Assembly: GCA_937922655.1 (NCBI GenBank)
Contig: CALAJH010000025.1
Span: forward strand, 1-60,939
Direction of reading: 5' to 3'
DNA from: an uncultured Bacteroidia bacterium
GTDB taxonomy: Bacteria > Bacteroidota > Bacteroidia > J057 > CALAJH01
DNA: 60,939 nt
Part shown: piece by piece, positions 1-7,366 of the stretch
Numbering within the stretch: the stretch's first letter is position 1
How the letters are laid out: every line of letters begins with the position of its first letter
Made by a program: the position numbers and the translations under genes
Notes under the pieces: generated by a model
Told to the model about the DNA's origin: nothing
Seen by the model: only the letters and a program-made list of their open reading frames with translations
The model's database searches: none

Positions 1-86
1 TCCCCTTTCGGCAAACTCAATACGCCGTCAAGTTCGTGCGGAACCTCCTTGCACAAAGTGAAAAACAGCGCATCGGTGTTCACCAC
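1..86 (-). CDS. 5' end of an unidentified protein (cut by window edge)
   Basis: An open frame runs off the left edge. From a GTG at 86 it reads VVNTDALFFTLCKEVPHELD and continues to base 1; an in-frame TGA lies at 104-102. A TATATTTG promoter element sits directly upstream (95-88), which supports a real gene start here, although the exact start codon (GTG at 86, GTG at 83, or another) is undecided. The opening TDALFF.L.KE.P loosely resembles the start of Rpn/DUF2887 PD-(D/E)XK nuclease proteins, but 28 residues are too few to name it. It diverges from prfB. Confidence 0.4.
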   Translation of the reverse strand, partial: MVNTDALFFTLCKEVPHELDGVLSLPKG

Positions 87-87
87 G

Positions 88-95
88 CAAATATA
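88..95 (-). promoter_or_regulatory. Bacteroidota -7 promoter element TATATTTG
   Basis: The minus strand reads TATATTTG, an exact match to the TAnnTTTG -7 consensus. It ends one base before the GTG at 86, so transcription would begin at or inside the first codons of the leftmost gene. Confidence 0.45.
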
Positions 96-269
96 AAACC
101 ATCACGCCGAAAAAACAACAAGGCACAAAACAATCGTTAAATGGACTAGGCCGCAGCAAAGCCCACGCCCCGACGCCCTCAAATTATTTTCCATCGTCAA
201 AGACAAACAAGCGTCCCGGATTTTTGTCAATATCCGCTTATGACTAACGGCGTTGTGCCGTTTTTTTCT

Positions 270-277
270 TAATTTTG
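270..277 (+). promoter_or_regulatory. -7 promoter element of prfB
   Basis: TAATTTTG matches TAnnTTTG and lies six bases before the prfB ATG at 284. A TTG at 253-255 is a possible -33 element. With a start site a few bases past the G, the mRNA would have almost no leader. Confidence 0.6.
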
Positions 278-283
278 CACGTT

Positions 284-1367
284 ATGACGCAAGAGCAGTA
301 CAAAGAGTTGATAACGAGGGGCGAGGTCCTAAGGAGATGTCTTTGACGTCGAGGCCAAGTTGCAAGCCATCGCCGAAAGTGAAGAGCGCTCCGCCGCCCC
401 CGACTTTTGGGACGACCCCAAATCGGCGGAAAAGTTATTGAAAGAAACCAAGCTTCTCAAAACGTGGACCGAGGCCTACGCCGACGTCGCCCGAAAAATC
501 GAGGACTTGGAGGTGTACTACGAATTTTTTAAGCAGTCCGAAATTTCGGAATCGGAATTGGAAGGCGTCTACCGGGAGGCGCTCAAGGCCGTGGAAGAGG
601 TGGAGTTCAAGGCGATGCTTTCCGAAGAACAGGACGCGATGAGTTGCATGCTGGTCATCAATTCGGGCGCGGGCGGCACGGAAAGTCAAGATTGGGCGGA
701 AATGTTGATGCGCATGTACATACGCTACGGTGAACGTATGAACTTTAAGGTTTCGGTTTTGGACGAACAGGCGGGCGAGGGTGCGGGAATCAAAAGCGCC
801 AGCCTCGAAATCGACGGTCCCTTCGCCTACGGCTACCTCAAAGGCGAGTCGGGTGTGCATCGCTTGGTCAGAATTTCCCCCTTCGATGCCAACGCAAGAC
901 GCCACACCTCTTTCGCCTCCGTTTTCGTCTATCCGCTCGTCGACGATTCGATAAACGTCGTCGTCAATCCCGCGGACTTGGAATGGGACACCTTCCGCGC
1001 GGGCGGACACGGCGGCCAAAACGTCAATAAGGTCGAAACGGCCGTACGCGTGGTCCACAAACCGACGGGCATCGTCGTCGAGTGCCAACAGGAACGAAGC
1101 CAACACCAAAACCGCGAAAAAGCCCTGCAAATGCTCAAAAGCCGGCTCTATCAACTCGAACTCGAAAAACAACTCGAAGAAAAAGCCAAACTCGAAGCGG
1201 GAAAAAAGAAAATCGAGTGGGGTTCCCAAATCCGCAATTACGTTTTTCATCCCTACAAACTCGTCAAAGACCTAAGAACAGGGGTCGAAACTTCCAACGT
1301 CAATGCCGTCATGGACGGGGAAATCGAAGAGTTTATCAAATCTTTTTTAATGACCAAAGCGGTCTAA
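284..1367 (+). CDS. prfB: Peptide chain release factor 2 (programmed +1 frameshift)
   Basis: RF2 recognises UGA and UAA stops and triggers peptide release on the ribosome. The gene is in two frames. A 20-codon leader ORF begins at ATG 284 and stops at TGA 344-346; a +1 slip at CTT (341-343) joins it to the main frame, which continues DVEAKLQAIAESEERSAAPD to the TAA at 1365-1367. The GGQ peptidyl-hydrolysis motif appears as GGHGGQNVNKVETAVR in domain 3, and the C-terminus is the normal RF2 alpha-helical tail. The total of about 360 residues is normal. rbfA follows two bases downstream. A simple gene caller would start it wrongly at 360. The frameshift means low RF2 allows more read-through of the UGA, which is autoregulation. 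Confidence 0.96.
331..347 (+). promoter_or_regulatory. Programmed +1 frameshift site of prfB
   Basis: The sequence AAGGAGATGTCTTTGAC holds an SD-like AGGAG, then CTT, then the in-frame TGA followed by C. Codon register is AGG AGA TGT CTT TGA, the same spacing as the E. coli AGG GGG TAT CTT TGA site. Slippage of tRNA-Leu from CTT to TTT puts GAC in frame. Confidence 0.93.
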
Positions 1368-1369
1368 GT

Positions 1370-1756
1370 ATGGACTCGACGCGACAAAAAAAGTTTTCCG
1401 CCCTTGTGCGACGGGAAATATCCGACCTCATTCGCAAAGAGGTCGAACCCATTGTTGGCGGCATGATAACCGTCAATCACGTAACGACGACGGCCGATCT
1501 GCAAATCATCCGCGTTTACGTTACGGCCCTGCCCGAAACACTAACGAAAAGGGCGCTGACGTTTCTCAACGACGAATCCAAACAAATTCGTTATCAACTT
1601 GGCAAACGGTTGAAAGATTCGGTGCGCGCCATCCCCGAACTTGAGTTTTACGAGGACGATACGCTTAAAACCGCTTTGCATCTCGACGAACTCTTCAACC
1701 AAATTCGGGAGAACGAGGCCCGGCTCAACGCCCAACGCGAAACCCAAGCCGAATGA
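1370..1756 (+). CDS. rbfA: Ribosome-binding factor A
   Basis: RbfA is a small KH-fold protein that binds the 30S subunit and helps mature the 16S rRNA 5' end. The 128-residue product has the family's usual length and pattern: an N-terminal helix (RQKKFSALVRREISDLIRKE), a central strand segment with VTTTADLQIIRVYVTALP, then R.QLGKRL...RAIPELEFYEDDTL near the C-terminus. ATG 1370 is chosen because it begins two bases after the prfB stop and matches the family N-terminus; the frame remains open upstream within prfB, but that stretch is antisense-like junk. The TGA overlaps the ATG of the next gene (ATGA at 1753). Confidence 0.93.
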   Translation: MDSTRQKKFSALVRREISDLIRKEVEPIVGGMITVNHVTTTADLQIIRVYVTALPETLTKRALTFLNDESKQIRYQLGKRLKDSVRAIPELEFYEDDTLKTALHLDELFNQIRENEARLNAQRETQAE

Positions 1757-2712
1757 AAAAACTGGTCATCACCGGAGGTACGGGTTCGTTAGGACGACGA
1801 CTGGCGCGTTATTTCAACGACGCTTGGTGGGTCGTGGTCTTTTCCCGCGACGAATACAAGCAGTTCGAAATGGCCGACGCCTTGCCCGATGTGGAGTACG
1901 TCTTGGGCGACGTTCGCGACGGACGCCGGGTGATGGAGGTTTTCAAAGGCGCCGAAGCGGTCATCCACGCCGCCGCCCTCAAACAAGCCCCCCCCGGAGA
2001 ATGGCAACCCGACGAATACATTAAAACCAACATCGAGGGTACGCGTAACGTTGTGCATGCGGTTGAAACGCTTAAAATACCGATGCTTGTCTCGATTTCG
2101 ACGTGCAAGGCCGTCGCTCCGCTCAACCTCTACGGTGCGACCAAACTGTGTGCCGACAAAATCGTTGTCGCGGCAGGGAACAGACTGCGAGGCAGACAAC
2201 GTTTGGCCGTCGTGCGCTTTGGAAATTTTTGGGGTTCGCGCGGTTCGGTGTTGCCGTATTTTCTTTCGAGACGCGGCGCCTTACCCCTTACCCATCCCGA
2301 AATGACCCGATTTTCCGTCACGGGCGAAGAGGCCGCAGAAACCATCCGACTCGCGATGCGTACCGCCATCGGCGGTGAAATTTTCGTACCCAAATCGCCG
2401 ACTTACCGCGTCGGCGATTTGGCCGCCGCCCTAGACCGCCCCACCGAGATTATAGGCATGCGCCCGGGCGAAAAACTACACGAGGAAATACTCGTCGCCT
2501 ACGACGCACCTTTCACCCTCGCCTTGGAAGGTCATTACATTCGCGTTCCCCGAGATTTTGAGTACTACCAAGCAATCCACGGTGGACGGCCCGTACCGGA
2601 AAATTTTGCGTTCGTCTCCTCATCGTCCGAAAACCGGCTTTCAATAGACCGGTTGCGGGAACTCATCGGCCGCTATCAAGAAAACGCCGCCCGGTTCGGC
2701 GACGGATTTTGA
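1753..2712 (+). CDS. PseB/CapD-like UDP-GlcNAc 4,6-dehydratase family protein, catalytic Asp replaced
   Basis: An extended short-chain dehydrogenase of 319 residues resembling PseB (UDP-GlcNAc inverting 4,6-dehydratase) of nucleotide-sugar pathways for surface glycans. Visible family motifs are the Rossmann loop GGTGSLG (residues 8-14), SRDEYKQFEM, GDVRD, HAAALKQAP, IKTNIEGTRNV, NLYGATKL with Tyr127, VRFGNFWGSRGSVLP, MTRFSVT and EIFVPKSPTY. In PseB the active site reads STDKA; here it is STCKA, with Cys118 in place of the catalytic Asp, while Lys119 and Tyr127 remain. It overlaps rbfA by four bases (ATGA), so it is likely translationally coupled to prfB-rbfA. No other glycan genes sit beside it. 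The substrate is inferred from family only. Confidence 0.85.
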   Translation: MKKLVITGGTGSLGRRLARYFNDAWWVVVFSRDEYKQFEMADALPDVEYVLGDVRDGRRVMEVFKGAEAVIHAAALKQAPPGEWQPDEYIKTNIEGTRNVVHAVETLKIPMLVSISTCKAVAPLNLYGATKLCADKIVVAAGNRLRGRQRLAVVRFGNFWGSRGSVLPYFLSRRGALPLTHPEMTRFSVTGEEAAETIRLAMRTAIGGEIFVPKSPTYRVGDLAAALDRPTEIIGMRPGEKLHEEILVAYDAPFTLALEGHYIRVPRDFEYYQAIHGGRPVPENFAFVSSSSENRLSIDRLRELIGRYQENAARFGDGF

Positions 2713-2723
2713 CCTTTCAGACG

Positions 2724-2731
2724 TATATTTG
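2724..2731 (+). promoter_or_regulatory. -7 promoter element TATATTTG
   Basis: Exact TAnnTTTG match 14 bases before the ATG at 2746, just past the end of the upstream gene; it gives the SUMF1-fold gene its own promoter. Confidence 0.55.
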
Positions 2732-2745
2732 CAAAACCAACCTTC

Positions 2746-3603
2746 ATGCGCCCGGTTATGGCTACGATATACCTTTGGATGCTTTGGATAAATGCGGCAT
2801 TCGCCCAAGAACCCTTGCCCGCGGCGATGATATTCGTTGAAGGCGGACGCTTTGAAATGGGCGACCGCCACCAAACCGGCAAAGAAGACGAACTGCCGAC
2901 GCGAAACGTTACCGTCGCCTCGTTTTACATTTCACGCTACGAAACGACGTTCGAGGAATACGACCGGTTCGTCGAAGAGACTTGGTGTCGCCGGCCCGAC
3001 GACCACGGTTTCGGACGAGACCGTCGTCCCGTAATAAACGTTTCATGGTACGACGCAATATTGTATTGCAATTGGCGCAGCAAAAAAGAAGGACTCACGC
3101 CTTGTTACTCAATTGACAAAATCAACAAAGACCCGAACAACCGCGACGACGCCGACGGCCTTAAATGGACGGTACAATGGGACCGAACGGCGAACGGCTA
3201 CCGTCTGCCGACCGAAGCCGAATGGGAATACGCCGCAAGAGGCGGAAAAAAATCCAAAAACTACGTTGGCGCGGGCGGTAATCTTGTGGATACGGTCGGA
3301 TGGCGGCTGGCCAACGCCAAAGTCGCGACGCGCGAGGTCGGCTTGAAAAAACCCAACGAACTGTTGCTGTTCGATATGTCGGGCAACGTCGCCGAATGGT
3401 GTTGGGACCGATACGCGGCCAACTATACGGACATGGAAACGGACAACCCCTCCGGCCCCAAGTCGGGAAGCCGGCGGGTGATTCGCGGCGGAAGTTGGGA
3501 GGATTTGCCTGCGGATTTGCGCGTTTCGGCCCGCCGTTCCGAAATTCCCGACAGGACGGATTTGCGCTCGGTGGGTTTTCGCGTTGTACGTTCGGCGTTA
3601 TAA
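2746..3603 (+). CDS. Secreted SUMF1/formylglycine-generating-enzyme-fold protein
   Basis: The 285-residue product starts with a hydrophobic signal peptide ending AAFAQ. The rest is an FGE-sulfatase (SUMF1) domain: IFVEGGRFEMGD near the start, then V.ISRYETTFEEYDRFV, PVINVSWYDAILYCNWRS, YRLPTEAEWEYAARGG, DMSGNVAEWCWDRY, RRVIRGGSWEDLPADLRVSARR and GFRVVR at the end. True formylglycine-generating enzymes carry two copper-binding Cys residues in the segment after RGGSW; here that segment is EDLPADLR, with no Cys. It is therefore unlikely to make formylglycine and more likely belongs to the structural or other SUMF1-fold proteins frequent in Bacteroidota (GldJ/GldK are relatives). Its TAA overlaps the stop of the opposite gene in TTATAA. 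Confidence 0.88.
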   Translation: MRPVMATIYLWMLWINAAFAQEPLPAAMIFVEGGRFEMGDRHQTGKEDELPTRNVTVASFYISRYETTFEEYDRFVEETWCRRPDDHGFGRDRRPVINVSWYDAILYCNWRSKKEGLTPCYSIDKINKDPNNRDDADGLKWTVQWDRTANGYRLPTEAEWEYAARGGKKSKNYVGAGGNLVDTVGWRLANAKVATREVGLKKPNELLLFDMSGNVAEWCWDRYAANYTDMETDNPSGPKSGSRRVIRGGSWEDLPADLRVSARRSEIPDRTDLRSVGFRVVRSAL

Positions 3604-4533
3604 TCCCGTCGCCAGCCGCGGCGGACGGAGAAATTCGTCGCCGTTTTTCGGAAACACCGTGCGGTATTTAAAATAACGCCATTCACCCGCTTTACCGACG
3701 CTGTCGGGCGGGCCGTATTGCCAAAACAAAAAGTTTTCGGCTTCGAAGAGCTCTTGGGCGCTTTCGCCCGCGAGCGCCCAAAACGCCGCCGTCAACGCCG
3801 AATCGTTGGCCAATCTTTTAAGCGAAGCGGGAGCAACCGCCAAAATTTTATCGCGTTGCAAACCGTGGGATACCTGCGGCGCCGTCGCGTCGATTAATCG
3901 GAAATTGGTTCCGCCACCGGAAAACACGGCTTCTTCTTCGTAAAAATAAATCTCCATGCGGTAGTTCCCTGCCGGAAGCCCGTCCAAGTCCACCGTTCCC
4001 TCAATTTGCGTCACCCCTGCGGGAAAGTAAACGAATCGGGTTTTTTCGGCCTGAACGTACTCGTAATGTACGGCCTCGTCGCCGGGAATGGGCCGCAGCC
4101 GCTTGTACAAAAACACCCGATACCCCCGCAGCGCCGCCGTCGCACAACGATAATTGAGCCGATATCGCACACGGGATTCGGAAACGGCCCCATTGACCCA
4201 TTCTTTACCCTCCGAATCGAAAAGTTGCCAATCGTCGGTCGGTCCACCGACGCGCAAATCCAGTTCGCTTTCCCACAAGTTGTTTTCGCTTTCCCAAACG
4301 ACGACGTATTTGTCGGGCGGCAAAAGAAACGCATGGTTTGAAACGTTATGCAATCGCGATTCCAAGACAACGCTTCCTTTGGAGTTGCGAAAAGAGGCCG
4401 TTCCCGAAACGGGCGTGGAGGCGGAAAGGTGCGCCGCCGTACCGCCGGCAACAAACTTTCGCGACCAGCGTACGGGAAGGTCGGCGCCCAAACAAAGCGT
4501 CCAAACGACAATCGCAAATACGGCAATTCTCAA
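3598..4533 (-). CDS. Exported protein of unknown function
   Basis: A 311-residue protein with an N-terminal hydrophobic segment (RIAVFAIVVWTLCLG) that looks like a signal peptide. The start is TTG at 4533, nine bases after the clpS stop, so it probably shares the clpS transcript. The body is predicted beta-rich, with no domain I can name with confidence. Near the C-terminus, ENFLFWQYGPPDSV followed by EWRYFKY recalls the tail of GWxTD-domain proteins of Bacteroidota, but the rest does not match well. The gene converges on the SUMF1-fold gene, the two sharing six bases. Confidence 0.7.
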   Translation of the reverse strand: MRIAVFAIVVWTLCLGADLPVRWSRKFVAGGTAAHLSASTPVSGTASFRNSKGSVVLESRLHNVSNHAFLLPPDKYVVVWESENNLWESELDLRVGGPTDDWQLFDSEGKEWVNGAVSESRVRYRLNYRCATAALRGYRVFLYKRLRPIPGDEAVHYEYVQAEKTRFVYFPAGVTQIEGTVDLDGLPAGNYRMEIYFYEEEAVFSGGGTNFRLIDATAPQVSHGLQRDKILAVAPASLKRLANDSALTAAFWALAGESAQELFEAENFLFWQYGPPDSVGKAGEWRYFKYRTVFPKNGDEFLRPPRLATGL

Positions 4534-4542
4534 AGCTCGTGG

Positions 4543-4836
4543 TCAAATGCCATCGTCGGCGTCTTCGACGGTGGCGGTTAATCCCCGGGCGATAAGTTGT
4601 TCCCGCATGTCGCTGATGGAAGCAAAATCGCCGGTTTTGACGCAGGCACGCCCCTTGTAATGCACCAAATGCGCGGCCTGCTCGGCTTGAAGCGGCTCAT
4701 GGCCGCATACCTCCATCAAAGAGGCTATCACCCAGTCGAAAGTGTTGTGGTCGTCGTTGTGTAAAATGAGGTTCCACGCTCCGTAGCCGGAATGAATTTC
4801 TTTTTTGCCCTCTTTGGGCAATATTGATGCCATCAT
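4543..4836 (-). CDS. clpS: ATP-dependent Clp protease adaptor ClpS
   Basis: ClpS hands substrates with destabilising N-termini to the Clp ATPase. The 97-residue product shows the family core: WNLILHNDDHNTFDWVIASL, where the N-D-D-H loop lines the N-degron pocket, then A..AHLVHYKGRACVKTG and a helical tail with ISDMREQLIARGL. Length is normal. The start is ATG 4836 (a second ATG follows at once). The exported-protein gene 3598-4533 follows closely. A Clp ATPase, annotated here as ClpC, lies about 13 kb away in this window. Confidence 0.93.
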   Translation of the reverse strand: MMASILPKEGKKEIHSGYGAWNLILHNDDHNTFDWVIASLMEVCGHEPLQAEQAAHLVHYKGRACVKTGDFASISDMREQLIARGLTATVEDADDGI

Positions 4837-5250
4837 GCCCGTGATTTGTTCGTTTGATTTGTTTTAAAGCGTAGTACGAATAGATGCGGCAAAAGGTTGC
4901 GTTGCGACGACGATTTTTTTCGTTGATACGCGTCGGTGTCGCCCGTACGAAACAAAAACGGGCTTCGACAAACAACGCTCGTTCGAAGAAACGGATTAAA
5001 ACCGCGTTCCGGTTTTATTTTGAGGCCGTTACAACAAGACGGAATTGCAGCGTGTCGTCATAAGTTGTTTCACGTCGGTTTGATTTACGCTTGGCCAAGA
5101 GTCGCAAACATACGATTCCGACCCGCCCAAACCATGCGGCAAGGCGTCAAACGATATTACCGCCGTATGGAAAATTTGCCCAACTACGCCCGTGTTGCGC
5201 ATGGTCCACAAGCAATTGAACCGGGAGCGCCCAACCGAATATAATCGATT
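4837..5250 (-). other. Intergenic region without a convincing gene
   Basis: About 410 bases between clpS and the dockerin-protein gene. Small open frames exist on both strands (for example 4936-5244 + and 5029-5211 -), but their translations look like random sequence. Small inverted repeats are visible, such as AAAACCG/CGGTTTT near 5000 and two AATCGATT copies around 5240-5265. I see no tRNA or other RNA signature. Confidence 0.5.
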
Positions 5251-7239
5251 TTAAGGCAATCGATTGCCTCGAAAGTTTAGCGTAACGGCCAAATCAAAAA
5301 GATTTACCGTACCGTCGCCGTTGGCGTCGGTACGGCTTGCGTCAATAATCTGTTCGCGATACCAAACCGTATCGTTCCATGGTTCAGGGGCGATGTACGG
5401 CCTCCACAACGTTCCAATTTCGGGACGTTGCGTTCCGCTTTTTCCATAAGCGGCGGCGGTCAAATAAAAATCTTCGACGGTAACGATACCGTCGGCATTG
5501 ACGTCTCCGGGATAAAGTATGTCGGCTTGAATCGAAGCCTTGGCCCCGCCGCTTAAATGATAATAAGCGTTGTCTTGCAAAAACAAAGAGCGAACGATAT
5601 AAACGTTTTTTCCGGGCAAAGGGCGCTCGTCGGTCCAAGTGTTGTCCGAGGTTTCGCCCACGAGGGTAAAGCGTTGTTCGTAGGGATGATAACGATAAAT
5701 TTTATATCCCAAGGTGGAATTGTCGGGCCAAACGAGTTGAAACGATAAACCCAAGGGTTGGATTTCGGGTGCGGGATTGGGCGGCAAAGGATGCAAACGA
5801 AGGGTGGGGTCTCCCATGAGCGCGATATGCACCATTGTTTCACCGTACCCCATGGGATAATCTATGGAAGTGGCGTTCATGGTTTTACGCACCACGTCGC
5901 CAATGGTGGCGCCTACGGCCATTTCGTTGAGGGGGAAATACGGCCTTCCGGCCCAGACGTTGGTCAATCCCCATCCGGGCCCGGCCAAAGGCGCCCGCAA
6001 CAAATTGTTGGGCGAATCCCAATCGCCGAAATAACTTCCAATCATGGCGTTAAAGACGGCGGGGGCCGATGCGTTTACGAAATCGCCCGACGATGCAACC
6101 CCTGCGCACGAGGTATACGACCCCGCACCGCAACCGTAAGCCCAAAGATAAGGGCCGGTGGCACGAGCGGAAAGATAGTCCGTTTCCCAAACGTTTTCAC
6201 GAAAAAAGTTGGGGAAATTGCGGTGTGCCGTCGAAGAGAAAGGGGATTCTCCGTTCATGGCCGCCGTACCGAAGTTGTCGTCCAAAACACCGCGAGGCTG
6301 AGCGGTAAACCAACGCGTTCGAAAAGCGTGGTTTTTATCCAAATAGCGTCGTAAAAGCTCGGTTTCCGAGAGTCCGAACGCCGGCATGTTGAACATATCC
6401 ACCCTTCCGACGGACAAATCCACGCCCGCCGGGGCAAACGACCATTGGTCGAACTTTCCGTCGCCGGGAACGTTTCGATTTTCGGGTCTGGAAGCGGTGG
6501 TTCGGTTGACGGTTTGGTCCGTCCATTGGCCGTTCATCGAGCCGTAATAACCATCCGCGGGCCATGCGCCCCAATGGTCTGCGGTATGACCGTCGGGTAC
6601 GATTTCCCCCGAATAAGGAACGGGAACCCGCCCCAACAACAACAAAGCGCTTAAATCCGAATGCCTCCGATATACGGAATCTATTTTTTGCTTGACGAAT
6701 TGCGGAGTTTGATTTCTATCGACGTTGATGCGCAAAACCTTCCAACCTTCACCGTGCAAATCATCCACCAAACGATTGATTTCGTATTGCAAAGCGGGCA
6801 AATGAAAAACGTCTATCAGCAACAAAATTGTCCCGGAATAAACTTTCGGGGCGAGGAACAGCGCCCCGGAAACAAACCCCCATGCGTTGTAATTGCCGCG
6901 ATTTTGCTTCAAACGGTACTCATAACACCCGCCGCTTTGCACGGAAAAATCGACGAATACATTGGCTCCGATAGGAAGCGTCGTAATCGAATCCGTCCAC
7001 CCGACTTGACCGTGCAATCTTCGATGAACAACCGTCGGCGCCTGTGCGGGTTCCGACAATCTAATCGTCAGTTGATTGTTGCTTTCCGCCCAAGCGGAAA
7101 TAGAATAGTCCGCCGCGCTTTGAGCGGTTGCGTATCCCCAGAAAAAAACAACAATGACGAATAAAAAAAGCATAAATGCATAATGAATAAATGTAACCAA
7201 CGGCATAATTTGCAAGCTTTTAAAGAAGTTTCTGGTCAT
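5251..7239 (-). CDS. Secreted gingipain-like (C25-fold) protein with dockerin-type repeats
   Basis: A 662-residue protein from ATG 7239. A long N-terminal region with a strong hydrophobic stretch ends in YATAQ, a plausible signal peptide. The middle resembles peptidase family C25: TILLLIDVFHLPALQYEINRL, ALLLLGRVPVPYSGE, and near its end MVHIALMGDPTLRLHP. At the place where gingipains have GHG (catalytic His) and NCC (catalytic Cys), this protein reads YGCGAGSY and MIGSYFGDWD, so both residues seem absent. The C-terminus has two calcium-loop repeats of dockerin type I, DVNADGIVTVEDFY and DANGDGTVNLFDLA. No T9SS sorting domain is visible. The frame extends upstream to 7320 but lacks a better start. 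Confidence 0.78.
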   Translation of the reverse strand: MTRNFFKSLQIMPLVTFIHYAFMLFLFVIVVFFWGYATAQSAADYSISAWAESNNQLTIRLSEPAQAPTVVHRRLHGQVGWTDSITTLPIGANVFVDFSVQSGGCYEYRLKQNRGNYNAWGFVSGALFLAPKVYSGTILLLIDVFHLPALQYEINRLVDDLHGEGWKVLRINVDRNQTPQFVKQKIDSVYRRHSDLSALLLLGRVPVPYSGEIVPDGHTADHWGAWPADGYYGSMNGQWTDQTVNRTTASRPENRNVPGDGKFDQWSFAPAGVDLSVGRVDMFNMPAFGLSETELLRRYLDKNHAFRTRWFTAQPRGVLDDNFGTAAMNGESPFSSTAHRNFPNFFRENVWETDYLSARATGPYLWAYGCGAGSYTSCAGVASSGDFVNASAPAVFNAMIGSYFGDWDSPNNLLRAPLAGPGWGLTNVWAGRPYFPLNEMAVGATIGDVVRKTMNATSIDYPMGYGETMVHIALMGDPTLRLHPLPPNPAPEIQPLGLSFQLVWPDNSTLGYKIYRYHPYEQRFTLVGETSDNTWTDERPLPGKNVYIVRSLFLQDNAYYHLSGGAKASIQADILYPGDVNADGIVTVEDFYLTAAAYGKSGTQRPEIGTLWRPYIAPEPWNDTVWYREQIIDASRTDANGDGTVNLFDLAVTLNFRGNRLP

Positions 7240-7366
7240 GTTTTGTTGCCGTACACGGCGTGCATGAAGCGTACACCGATTTGATAATCGTTTATCGCCA
7301 CAGACTTTCACCGAAACCAAACATCATAGTTTTAAACGTAAAAATCATCCAATGAGACGCGGGTTT

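Noticed and set aside
435-1250. 271-codon minus-strand frame opposite prfB
   Set aside because: Phe/Asp-rich shadow of prfB with no recognised domain.
4936-5244. 102-codon plus-strand frame, and 5029-5211 on the minus strand, between clpS and the dockerin gene
   Set aside because: The translations look random, have no promoter element or family features, and lie in a region without other coding signs.
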